From NCBI RefSeq assembly GCF_034067285.1, contig NZ_CP139286.1:1860001-1924000 (forward strand): a stretch of 64,000 bases of DNA, read 5' to 3'. The DNA comes from Acinetobacter pittii. Its GTDB lineage: Bacteria; Pseudomonadota; Gammaproteobacteria; Pseudomonadales; Moraxellaceae. Shown here one piece after another: positions 35,205 through 43,349 of the stretch. The first letter of the stretch is position 1; each line of letters starts with the position of its first letter. The translations under genes and the position numbers were made by a program. The notes below the pieces were generated by a model. It made no database searches. It was given only the letters and a program-made list of their open reading frames with translations, and had not been told where the DNA came from.

Positions 35205-35434
35205 TTAGTTCTTTTTGTTGCGCTGATAATGTTTATTTTTATTAGTTCCATTTACCGCTAGTTGAACCTGCCTGTTGTTATAATATCTTGCAGGTGCTCA
35301 CATACCAGAAATCAACTCATCTTTCAGCGTTATTGTTATTGGAGTCGCTGGTATAACTTTAAATCGACTAAAAACTTAACGTTAGAGTGGTACGCACTAT
35401 AATTAATTTTTAGAACCCTCCTTAACTCTCAATA
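35168..35434 (-). ncRNA. Candidate Fur-controlled small RNA or decayed small gene
   Basis: Between a promoter with a near-perfect Fur box and the strong hairpin lies a minus-strand transcript unit of about 270 bases with no intact gene. After the promoter comes AAGGAGGG (35416-35423 on the plus strand), a strong ribosome binding site. An ATT at 35407 stands where a start codon would fit, opening 23 codons (INYSAYHSNVKFL...). A second frame then reads FKVIPATPITITLKDEL, broken by one TGA, and ends AAC TAA just before the hairpin. Either this is a gene broken by a lost start, a frameshift and a stop, or a non-coding RNA. The extent is inferred. Confidence 0.4.
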
Positions 35435-35436
35435 AG

Positions 35437-35469
35437 GATAATGATAATCATTTTCATTTGATGATGCAA
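35437..35469 (-). promoter_or_regulatory. Fur-box promoter without an intact downstream gene
   Basis: The sequence GATAATGATAATCATTTTC (35437-35455) matches the 19-base Fur consensus at 18 positions. On the minus strand it overlays a sigma-70 promoter: TTGCAT (plus-strand 35464-35469), exactly 17 bases, then TATCAT (35441-35446). Transcription would run towards 35168 with a start near 35434. The receptor gene at 35543-37774 ends upstream and cannot be its target. Confidence 0.8.
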
Positions 35470-35500
35470 GTTTATTTTGCTATTTTTTTATATTTATTAA

Positions 35501-35527
35501 GGAATACCTATAATTTATAGATATTCC
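35501..35527 (-). terminator. Hairpin downstream of the IutA-like receptor gene
   Basis: GGAATA and TATTCC arms with an inner CTATAA/TTATAG pairing form a long hairpin 16 bases after the receptor stop. On the minus strand it is followed by TTAATAAATATAAAAAA. The T run is weak, so termination may be partial. Confidence 0.5.
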
Positions 35528-35542
35528 CTATATTGCTTCACA

Positions 35543-37774
35543 TTAATAATTAAATGTATAACTAAGACCGTAAGTACGTCCTTCAGCTGGAATACTTTCT
35601 ACAAGCCCATATACTTTTTCTGCTTGTTGACTATAGACAGTTCGATAGTCTCTATTCCAAACATTATATACACCAAAATCTATACGTCCTTTCCATGCGG
35701 GAAAATGTGCCAACACATCCATCGTGCTATAGCCTTTAATCTTTACAGCTGAAAGTGAGCCATCTTTTACGGCTTCATTTGTACCTTTTATAGCAAGCAT
35801 TTGCACACGAGTGCCATATCCCTCATCACTGTTCCATTCAGCAAAAACAGTACCTTTTATTGGTGAAACCTGAAAAGCATTTAACTCTTTCCATTTACCA
35901 TCCGTATCTTTATATTGACCTCGCGTATAACCAAGCGTCCCCCCAACTTTAAACTCTTCCATAAATGGGTAAGTCGCCGTTAGTTCAGCACCATATACAC
36001 GCTGGTCTTTGTCCATAACTTCAGCAACAGTTTCTTTATTACTGTTCTTGTAGAATTGAACCACTTTGTCTGAGGTATTATAGAAACCTGTTATACCTAG
36101 ATTTAGGCTCTGCTCCCCTTGTAAACGCCAGCCTAGTTCATAGCTGTTTACACTAATAGGTTGGATATTAGCTGTTGAAATATTAAATGCATCACGCATC
36201 ATCCGTTGTACATCTGGAAAACTAAAGCCTTGAGAGAAATTAGCAAATATTTGCTGCTCATCTGTTAATTTATATATCGCTCCCAAATTGAATAAAACAG
36301 CATCGTCATTTACAGATCCGCTTGGCTGTATTCCATTTTTAGTCGAATACTGTTCGGTTTCAGCTTTAATATATTGATAACGAGTACCAGCTTGTACGTT
36401 CATGCGCTCTGTTAAAGCGTAATCACCTTGTAGAAAAACGCCAGCACTTTGAATTGTTGTATTTGGGCCAGCATCGGAAGTTTTACCTGTAGGTTGATAT
36501 ATCAAACCTGTATTAAATGCTGTGAAGTGCTCATAATGTTGATGATCTTTTTCATGTTCATAATCTAAACCATAAGTTAAATTAAGATCACGATTCATAA
36601 TATTCAGATCAGTTTGTAACGTTGAGCGCAGACCAGTAACTTCGATTTCAGATTGAGACTGTTTTGCTTCTGTGCCTTCTCCTCCTAAAAAGACTGGAAA
36701 GAAACGAGCACTTTCTTTACGGTAATATCCTTCGAGATTTAGGATCTGACCTAAAATATCTTTATTTTGATATTGAGTATTAAATGCATAGCGCTCTGTA
36801 AAAGGTTGATTAGTTATTTCTAATCCCTTTTTTCCAATATAGGAATTAGGTGCTCCTCCATAAATATAATTTTTTCCATAATCTGGACCATAATTCGTAT
36901 CCTGTTCATCTTTATAGTACTGTGCACCCAAACTTAGTGATTGGTTATCAGTTAAATCTATATTTATACGACTATTAATATCAATTGTATCAGTATCAGG
37001 ACGGCTACCTTGCATAGGTGCTATAGCAATACGATCACCATGGCTATCGAACTGAGATCCGCGACTAGTGAAATTAGCCCCTAAGAAACCATTTATATTA
37101 TCTTTATTAAATGAAATAGATTGGCCAATTTCATAAGCTAGACTATCTCCACGAAATGTATCAGAAGATGTAATACCAAGTTTGGTTTCAAAACTTACTG
37201 GTTTAGTCGAATCAGCATGTTTCGTAATAATATTAATAATCCCACCGGTAGAACCTGATCCATAAATACTCGTAGCTCCACCCAGGACTTCAATACGTTC
37301 AATCATGCCTGGACTAATACTATTTAGCTGCCGAGCAACATCGCGTGATCCATTTTGCGATACTCCGTCAATCATGATCATGACATCGCGACCGCGCATT
37401 GTTTGCCCATAGTTAGTAGTTGTTCCACTACTCACGCCTAGTGATGGAACTAACTGAGCTAGAATATCAGCAATTTTTCGTCCAGCTGTAGCCTGTTGTT
37501 CAATTTGCTGCTTTTCAATCGTTTGAACTGTACCTGCAATTTCAGCAATATTTTTGGGTGTTCTTGTCGCCGTCACTATAATTTTTTGCAATTGGGCTAC
37601 ATGCTTTTGTGTCGTTTGATTATTAATAGATTCTTCTTGAATATTTGTATTCGCATAAACCTGTTGTGTAAATATTGCTGTTAGAGCAAGGCAGCAAGGT
37701 TTTAATTTAAAATATTGTGATTCAGCACGCATTAGATGATTTGAGTTTGTCCCAACCTTTTTATATGGATGCAT
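35543..37774 (-). CDS. TonB-dependent receptor, IutA-like
   Basis: This is a 743-residue outer-membrane receptor. The signal peptide is long and begins near residue 25 (KLKPCCLALTAIFTQQVYA). The plug reads LQKIIVTATRTPKNIAE, then ADILAQLVPSLGVSS, TMRGRDVMIMIDGV and ERIEVLGGATSIYGSGSTGG, wording close to the aerobactin receptor IutA, and the barrel shares IutA's FANFSQGFSFPD and SYELGWR segments. The end is TYGLSYTFNY. No aerobactin genes are adjacent, so it probably takes up a siderophore made by others or encoded elsewhere. AGGGAAAA precedes the ATG at 37774, and a Fur box lies upstream. Confidence 0.87.
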   Translation of the reverse strand: MHPYKKVGTNSNHLMRAESQYFKLKPCCLALTAIFTQQVYANTNIQEESINNQTTQKHVAQLQKIIVTATRTPKNIAEIAGTVQTIEKQQIEQQATAGRKIADILAQLVPSLGVSSGTTTNYGQTMRGRDVMIMIDGVSQNGSRDVARQLNSISPGMIERIEVLGGATSIYGSGSTGGIINIITKHADSTKPVSFETKLGITSSDTFRGDSLAYEIGQSISFNKDNINGFLGANFTSRGSQFDSHGDRIAIAPMQGSRPDTDTIDINSRINIDLTDNQSLSLGAQYYKDEQDTNYGPDYGKNYIYGGAPNSYIGKKGLEITNQPFTERYAFNTQYQNKDILGQILNLEGYYRKESARFFPVFLGGEGTEAKQSQSEIEVTGLRSTLQTDLNIMNRDLNLTYGLDYEHEKDHQHYEHFTAFNTGLIYQPTGKTSDAGPNTTIQSAGVFLQGDYALTERMNVQAGTRYQYIKAETEQYSTKNGIQPSGSVNDDAVLFNLGAIYKLTDEQQIFANFSQGFSFPDVQRMMRDAFNISTANIQPISVNSYELGWRLQGEQSLNLGITGFYNTSDKVVQFYKNSNKETVAEVMDKDQRVYGAELTATYPFMEEFKVGGTLGYTRGQYKDTDGKWKELNAFQVSPIKGTVFAEWNSDEGYGTRVQMLAIKGTNEAVKDGSLSAVKIKGYSTMDVLAHFPAWKGRIDFGVYNVWNRDYRTVYSQQAEKVYGLVESIPAEGRTYGLSYTFNY

Positions 37775-37845
37775 TTTTCCCTTTCTCCTAGCCCAAAAGT
37801 TATTAGTTAAGTTTTATAAAGCTCGGAATAATACTAAATATAAAT

Positions 37846-37864
37846 AATAATGAGAATTGTTTTT
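37846..37864 (-). promoter_or_regulatory. Fur box upstream of the IutA-like receptor
   Basis: AATAATGAGAATTGTTTTT lies 72 bases upstream of the receptor ATG. Its left half (ATAATGA) matches the Fur consensus well; the right half is degenerate. The receptor wording and this site agree on iron control. Confidence 0.5.
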
Positions 37865-37927
37865 ATTAAATAAATCTTACTTATATTATCGGGGAATTAA
37901 TTAGATGAGATAAGAAAGAGATTGATT

Positions 37928-38395
37928 TTACTCATCAATTACATCAACAAACTGAGCGTTTAAGAGTTGTGCTAAATCTTTAGGGTTTAAGCCAATATCT
38001 AATCCCCGTTTCCCGCCACTTACATAAATTTTGCTGAACTCTTGTGCAGATGCATCAATAACAGTTTTTAAACGTTTCTTTTGACCTAAAGGACTGATTC
38101 CTCCGACTAAATACCCTGTTAGACGTTCAGCATCTTTAGGGTTCGCCATCTGCAATTTTTTACAGCCAAACGCCGTAGCTACTTTTTTCAAATTTAATTG
38201 ATGATTAACTGGCAATACAGCAACAAAATAATTCTTATCGTCGCTCACCATTAAGGTTTTGAATACTTCCCTTACGTCTAAATTTAGTTTTTCTGCGGCT
38301 TCTAGTCCAAAACTTTTAGCATTTGAATCATGTTCATATTCATGGATTGAAAATTCAATTTTATTACTTTTTAACAGTCTACATGCAGGAGTCAT
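37928..38395 (-). CDS. ybaK: Cys-tRNA(Pro)/Cys-tRNA(Cys) deacylase YbaK
   Basis: YbaK hydrolyses cysteine wrongly attached to tRNA(Pro), a translation quality-control step. The product of about 155 residues has [22 protein letters not shown], then FKTLMV with the conserved lysine for catalysis. The [25 protein letters not shown] motif and the [14 protein letters not shown]-terminus are as in EbsC/YbaK. The frame is open 33 codons upstream through AT-rich sequence, but ATG at 38395 gives the family length of about 155-160. It stands alone. Confidence 0.9.
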   Translation of the reverse strand: MTPACRLLKSNKIEFSIHEYEHDSNAKSFGLEAAEKLNLDVREVFKTLMVSDDKNYFVAVLPVNHQLNLKKVATAFGCKKLQMANPKDAERLTGYLVGGISPLGQKKRLKTVIDASAQEFSKIYVSGGKRGLDIGLNPKDLAQLLNAQFVDVIDE

Positions 38396-38585
38396 AATAA
38401 GTAGTGTTAGAGATGAAATTGTTTCGATTATAGTTTTTTTTAAAAAATTTTTAAATTTGCTTAGGCTATTTACAAGAATTACATAAAAAATCAAAGAGCA
38501 ACTGAATAAAAAATAATCTCAACTTGATATTCAGGACTCGACTCCATATATTTTATTTAGAGTTGAAGTCTGAGCTGACAATTTT

Positions 38586-38888
38586 ATGAGTTATAAACAC
38601 AACAATCTGATGGCTATGCGTCACCGTTTTTGGGATGAATCTTCAGATTATGTATTAAATGAAAAGCAGTTTTTGCAGCAGACGTTAGTTGAACAAGGTG
38701 TTTTTAATAACGCCACACTCGACGATGTTAAGTATTTTTTCTATACCTTGCCTAGCATTATTATTGTAAAAGCTCATGCACTTGGTTTTATGCATGATTC
38801 CGTCAAACAAATGTTGTTACAGCATATTCAGACTAATCGACTTCACTTGATGCAAAAATCTGAATTTAAGATTCAATTTAAAATGTAA
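38586..38888 (+). CDS. Hypothetical protein
   Basis: This is a 100-residue soluble protein, rich in His, Gln and aromatic residues (MAMRHRFWDESSDYV, VKYFFYTLPSIIIVKAHALGF). No signal, membrane segment or known motif was seen and I do not recognise it. No clear ribosome binding site precedes the ATG at 38586; ATGs at codons 9 and 11 are alternatives. It lies between ybaK and the ABC1 kinase with gaps of 190 and 232 bases, so it is probably its own transcript. Confidence 0.55.
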   Translation: MSYKHNNLMAMRHRFWDESSDYVLNEKQFLQQTLVEQGVFNNATLDDVKYFFYTLPSIIIVKAHALGFMHDSVKQMLLQHIQTNRLHLMQKSEFKIQFKM

Positions 38889-39120
38889 TCTAAGTGGTTA
38901 TAAAAGATCCATTTACCCTATTTTTACTCATCTGAACGCTGTAAGTTTCTTCAATTTTAAAATTGCTTAGGCTATTTTAAAATTATTGAAATAAAGATAG
39001 CTATTTCGACTGATCATTCAGTCTGAGAGAACTATTTTAATACGCTCAAAACATGTAATATTCGTTACAATTTTAGATCACCAGCGTTTGGCTGCATGAT
39101 GCGCATAGGATTCTATTTTC

Positions 39121-40494
39121 ATGTCAAATCAGAAAGATAAGCTTAAGAGTTTAAAAACTTCTTCCATGGATCGACGCTTATCAATCGCGAAAGCTTCTTT
39201 ACTTGCAGGAACACGTTGGGCAACTGCAAGTGCCTCTTCTATATTTTCTAATGAGGAAGAAAAAGAAAAGAAACGTAAAAAAGCGATGAGCGAACAAGCT
39301 AATTATCTGGTTTCTGAAATAGGTAAACTTAAGGGTTCTATTGTTAAAATTGGCCAAATGATGGCCCTTTATGGTGAACATTTTTTACCTGAAGAAATTA
39401 CACAAGCGTTAAATACCTTAAATAACCAGACAGTTGCATTAGATTGGCCTGCAATTAAGCCACATCTTCAAGAGCAATTAGGCGCTAAATTAAATGATTT
39501 AACTATTGATCATGAGCCAATCGGTACTGCCTCTCTCGCGCAAGTACACCGTGCAACGCGCAAATCAGATGGCTTAGAATTAGTTTTAAAGATTCAATAT
39601 CCTGGCGTTGCAAATGCAATTGACTCCGATATGAGCTTGTTTAAAAACATGCTTAAACTAACGCGTATGGTGCCACAAACCCGTGAATTTGATCAGTGGT
39701 TTGATGAAGTACGTGAAATGATGCATCGTGAAGTTGACTATGGTGTTGAAGCCGCCACTACTCGTCGCTTTGGTGAACGTTTAAAAGATGATGAGCGCTA
39801 TATTGTTCCAACAATTGTAGATGAATATTGTACCAATCAAGTACTCTGCATGACTTTTGAACGTGGCGTGCCAATTAACAGCCCGGTTATGCTGTCATTA
39901 CCTCAAGAACGTCGCAATCAACTTGGTGAAGCTTCGCTAGAAATTGCGGTTCGTGAAATTTTTGAATGGGGTGAAATGCAAACTGATCCTAACTTTGGTA
40001 ATTACCTAGTACGTTTAGGTAATGGACAAGATGTTCAGGACAAAATTGTATTATTAGATTTTGGTGCTATTCGTCAGTTTGATGAACACTTGCTAACAGT
40101 TGCACGTCAACTCATTCAAGCAGGTTATCAGCATAATAAAGATGCAATGGTGAAAGCCATGACTGGTTACGAGTTTTTTGATGCAATGCCTGAAAGTATT
40201 AAACCGGGTATGGCTGATGTATTCTTACTCGCGACAGAGGCATTTAGTACTCCTGCAAATAATCCAGATATGCCTGCCGGCCTTATGGATGAACACGAAC
40301 GTTATGACTGGAAGAAAAGTCAGCTCCACAGCCGTGTTATGCAGCAAGCGAGTAAATCAATGGCATCTCGTTATTTTTCGGTTCCTCCAAAAGAATTTAT
40401 GTTTATTAGCCGTAAATTTATCGGAGCCTATACGTTTATGACGGTGATTGATGCAAAAACCAATGTACGACGTATGATTCGTAACTTTGCTTGA
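39121..40494 (+). CDS. ABC1/UbiB-family atypical kinase
   Basis: This 457-residue protein has the ABC1 (UbiB, ADCK) kinase-like fold. The family KxGQ motif is in GSIVKIGQMMAL near residue 80, the nucleotide loop is EPIGTASLAQVHRA, the lysine is in LVLKIQYPG, and the catalytic region is QTDPNFGNYLV followed by LLDFGAIRQF. Unlike UbiB it has no hydrophobic C-terminal helices, so it may be soluble. ABC1 proteins affect ubiquinone synthesis or lipid metabolism through ATP hydrolysis. No ubi genes lie beside it here. A 29-base inverted repeat follows it. Confidence 0.85.
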   Translation: MSNQKDKLKSLKTSSMDRRLSIAKASLLAGTRWATASASSIFSNEEEKEKKRKKAMSEQANYLVSEIGKLKGSIVKIGQMMALYGEHFLPEEITQALNTLNNQTVALDWPAIKPHLQEQLGAKLNDLTIDHEPIGTASLAQVHRATRKSDGLELVLKIQYPGVANAIDSDMSLFKNMLKLTRMVPQTREFDQWFDEVREMMHREVDYGVEAATTRRFGERLKDDERYIVPTIVDEYCTNQVLCMTFERGVPINSPVMLSLPQERRNQLGEASLEIAVREIFEWGEMQTDPNFGNYLVRLGNGQDVQDKIVLLDFGAIRQFDEHLLTVARQLIQAGYQHNKDAMVKAMTGYEFFDAMPESIKPGMADVFLLATEAFSTPANNPDMPAGLMDEHERYDWKKSQLHSRVMQQASKSMASRYFSVPPKEFMFISRKFIGAYTFMTVIDAKTNVRRMIRNFA

Positions 40495-40504
40495 TTTAGT
40501 GAAA

Positions 40505-40533
40505 GACTAGAATGATTCTATGTCATTCTAGTC
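40505..40533 (+). terminator. Inverted repeat after the ABC1 kinase gene
   Basis: GACTAGAATGA pairs perfectly with TCATTCTAGTC around a seven-base loop, ten bases after the stop. It lacks a T run, so it is either a weak terminator or a transcript-end stabiliser. Confidence 0.5.
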
Positions 40534-40714
40534 AATTCCACTTAACTTACCCAATATTAAAATAAATTTAAATAAATAAAATCAGTACCCTACAACTTAA
40601 TTATTTTTTATTTACCTTTTATCTACTCATTTTTCGAATGTCAGTAACGACATAGTTTTTTACTATGAGGCGTGTCAGCATAAAACAATAACAATGTGTT
40701 AGGACACCATAATC

Positions 40715-42007
40715 ATGACAAGTATGATCAATAAAGCTCAGGGTTTGGGTTTATCGCTGATCACTAGATTGGCTGGAAGCGATGTACTTGATCAACTCAA
40801 GTTGCGTAAATTTGTTGAAAAATCTCTTTATCAAGGTTCAAAAGCTGGTTTTAGAGCATTAACACAGACTCAAAAAGCATTTAAACCCAAACAAATTTCT
40901 CAACAACGTTTGCCTAGTCAACAAAAAAATCTATTTGATTTAAGCCTAACTGAAGAACAACAAATGACTTCTGAGGCAATGTCTCAATTTGCTCAAGAAG
41001 TCTTATGGGGGTTGGCTCATGATGCTGATCAGGCCGCTCAATTTCCTGAAAGTCTTTGGCAATATGTTGAAGATTTAGGACTCAATTACTATGCACTTCC
41101 AGAAGCATTAGGTGGTGTAGCGACCGAACAAAATATTGTTAGTAACTTATTAATTGCTGAAAAATTAGCTGAAGGTGATTTTAGCCTTACAGCAGGATTA
41201 CTCAGTACCTTTAGCGTTATTAATGCAATCACACGTTGGGGTTCTGTTGAAGTTCAATCAATGTATTTGCCATGTTTTGCAGAAGACGCAGATATTACCG
41301 CAACCTTTGCAGTACAAGAAGCTACCCCAGCATTTAATCCTTATACTTTAAAAACAAAAGCTTCTCTTGAAAATGATCAATATTTTATAGAGGGTGAAAA
41401 AACCTTAGTCATTTTAGGTGATTTGGCTGATGTGTTTTTGGTAAGTGCAGACTTTAACGGTAAACCCGATATGTTTGTCGTACAGAGTAACGAAACTATT
41501 TCTATTAAAAACACTCCGGCCATGGGCCTTAAAGCGACGGAAACAGCAACTCTTCGCTTTAATCACACTCCTGCTCTACGATTAGGGGCAACAGATTTTG
41601 ATTACACCGTCTTTTTAGATTTAGGCAACTTAATGTGGTGTGCAATGGCTGTCGGTACATGTGAAGCTGTAAAAGCCTATTGTATTAAATATGCCAATGA
41701 ACGAACTGCATTCGGTGAACCTATTTCTCATCGTCAAAGTGTCGCTTTCATGATTGCTGATATGGCTATTGAAATTGATGCAATGCGTATGTTGATTCTA
41801 AATGCTGCAAGCCTTGCAGAGTCCGGCAAACCATTTCACCGCGAAGCTTACTTAGCTCATCTACTTTGTGCTGAAAAATCCATGAAAATCGGTACAGATG
41901 GTGTGCAAATTCTTGGTGGACATGGTTTTACAAAAGAACATCCAGTTGAACGTTGGTACCGCGATTTACGGGCTACTGCAATTTTACAATCTGGCTTACA
42001 TGCTTAA
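40715..42007 (+). CDS. Acyl-CoA dehydrogenase homologue lacking the catalytic glutamate
   Basis: This is a 430-residue protein with an acyl-CoA dehydrogenase core preceded by a 60-residue basic N-terminal extension (to QKAFKPKQISQQ). FAD and substrate segments are present (GGVATEQNIVSNLLIAEKL, ATFAVQEATPAFNP, ERTAFGEPISHRQSVAFMIAD, LGGHGFTKEHPVERWYRDL). The position that holds the catalytic glutamate in many members (Y-E-G in MCAD) reads LQSGLHA here, and the chain ends at once. It may thus be a partner subunit for the next gene, 24 bases downstream. Confidence 0.82.
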   Translation: MTSMINKAQGLGLSLITRLAGSDVLDQLKLRKFVEKSLYQGSKAGFRALTQTQKAFKPKQISQQRLPSQQKNLFDLSLTEEQQMTSEAMSQFAQEVLWGLAHDADQAAQFPESLWQYVEDLGLNYYALPEALGGVATEQNIVSNLLIAEKLAEGDFSLTAGLLSTFSVINAITRWGSVEVQSMYLPCFAEDADITATFAVQEATPAFNPYTLKTKASLENDQYFIEGEKTLVILGDLADVFLVSADFNGKPDMFVVQSNETISIKNTPAMGLKATETATLRFNHTPALRLGATDFDYTVFLDLGNLMWCAMAVGTCEAVKAYCIKYANERTAFGEPISHRQSVAFMIADMAIEIDAMRMLILNAASLAESGKPFHREAYLAHLLCAEKSMKIGTDGVQILGGHGFTKEHPVERWYRDLRATAILQSGLHA

Positions 42008-42030
42008 GCGATCAATCAGAGGATACTTTA

Positions 42031-43236
42031 ATGAATTTACAAAATCCTAAAAAATTCAAAATGATGATTGATCAAGCACGTGATGTTGCGATCAATGTTT
42101 TACGCCCTATTTCTCGTAAATATGACAAAGCTGAGCATGCATATCCAAAAGAACTTGATATGCTCGCTTCTCTCATTGATGGTATGAATGAAGGCGGCGA
42201 AGGGATTAATGCTGGAGCTGCGGGTGCTGGAAAGCGTGGTGATACAGACAATGAAGGTATTCGTAATGGAACCAACATGTCAACCGCTCTTGGCATTATT
42301 GAGATGTGTTATGGCGATACGGGTTTATTACTGAGTATGCCTCGTCAGGGTCTTGGAAACTCAGCAATTGCCGCTGTCGCAAATGATGAGCAATTAGAAC
42401 GGTTCAAAGGAACATGGGCAGCAATGGCCATTACCGAACCTGGTTGCGGGTCTGACTCTGCAGCTATCCGTACCACAGCAACTAAAGATGGCGATGACTA
42501 CATTCTAAATGGTGAAAAGATTTTTGTAACTTCAGGCGAACGTGCAGATTCTGTCGTTGTTTGGGCTACGCTCGATCGTAAACTTGGACGTGCAGCAATT
42601 AAATCATTTGTCGTACCTAAAGGTACGCCCGGAATGAAGGTTGAACGCCTCGAACATAAATTGGGAATTAAAGCTTCAGATACAGCCGTGATTAGTTTTA
42701 TTGACTGCCGCGTACCAGCCGAGAATCTTTTAGGTAATGCCGAAGTCGATGTTGCGAAAGGCTTTGCTGGAGTAATGGAAACTTTTGACAATACTCGTCC
42801 CTTAGTTGCAGCAATGGCAATTGGATGCGCAAAAGCTTCTTTAGAGCGTATTAAAGAGATTTTTAAAGATCAGCTAGATCCTGACTATTCCACCCCTTAC
42901 CTGCATGCTTCTAACCTGACAGCACAGATCTACCGTATGGAAGCTGAATGGGAAGCTGCTCGCCTACTCATGTTAAAAGCCACATGGATGGCAGATAATA
43001 AAAAGCCAAACTCTAAAGAGGCTTCTATTGCAAAAGCAAAAGCAGGTCGTGTTGGGAATGAAATCACTTTAAAATGTGTAGAATTAGCAGCAAGTGTTGG
43101 CTATAACGAAGATGAGTTGCTTGAGAAATGGGCGCGTGATTCAAAAATTCTTGATATTTTTGAAGGTACACAGCAAATACAACAATTAATTATTGCACGT
43201 CGTGAACTTGGTAAATCATCGAGTGAACTAAAATAA
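42031..43236 (+). CDS. Acyl-CoA dehydrogenase
   Basis: This 401-residue acyl-CoA dehydrogenase carries out the first, FAD-dependent step of beta-oxidation. The family signature segments AMAITEPGCGSDSAAIRTTA, ILNGEKIFVTSGERAD and ETFDNTRPLVAAMAIG are intact. The C-terminal motif ILDIFEGTQQIQQL carries the catalytic glutamate in the usual YEG-like place. AGAGGA lies 8 to 13 bases before the ATG at 42031. It follows the first dehydrogenase in one operon, with the alkane hydroxylase gene alkM convergent downstream. Medium or long-chain alkane-derived acyl-CoAs are a plausible substrate by context. Confidence 0.9.
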   Translation: MNLQNPKKFKMMIDQARDVAINVLRPISRKYDKAEHAYPKELDMLASLIDGMNEGGEGINAGAAGAGKRGDTDNEGIRNGTNMSTALGIIEMCYGDTGLLLSMPRQGLGNSAIAAVANDEQLERFKGTWAAMAITEPGCGSDSAAIRTTATKDGDDYILNGEKIFVTSGERADSVVVWATLDRKLGRAAIKSFVVPKGTPGMKVERLEHKLGIKASDTAVISFIDCRVPAENLLGNAEVDVAKGFAGVMETFDNTRPLVAAMAIGCAKASLERIKEIFKDQLDPDYSTPYLHASNLTAQIYRMEAEWEAARLLMLKATWMADNKKPNSKEASIAKAKAGRVGNEITLKCVELAASVGYNEDELLEKWARDSKILDIFEGTQQIQQLIIARRELGKSSSELK

Positions 43237-43290
43237 TAGAGTAAAGGGAATTTCAGTATTCCCTTACCCATTTCCAAATTTTAGAAGCTA

Positions 43291-43324
43291 AAAACCCTCT
43301 CATTAAGAATAATAAGAGGGTTTT
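43291..43324. terminator. Bidirectional terminator, acyl-CoA dehydrogenase / alkM
   Basis: AAAACCCTCT pairs with AGAGGGTTTT around a 14-base loop, between the convergent genes. A second weaker stem (AAGGGAAT with ATTCCCTT, 43244-43265) lies just upstream, eight bases after the dehydrogenase stop. Confidence 0.75.
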
Positions 43325-43349
43325 CATATTTCAGGACTTAAGTTTTTAT

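Noticed and set aside
35205..35407. In-frame TGA in the broken frame behind the orphan Fur promoter, considered as selenocysteine.
   Set aside because: There is no start codon in that frame, a frameshift is also needed, and Acinetobacter is not known for selenoproteins of this kind.
41953..42030. Frameshift between the two acyl-CoA dehydrogenase genes.
   Set aside because: The second gene has its own ATG with AGAGGA at 42031, both chains are long enough to be complete, and the intervening frame is only the shadow of the first gene.
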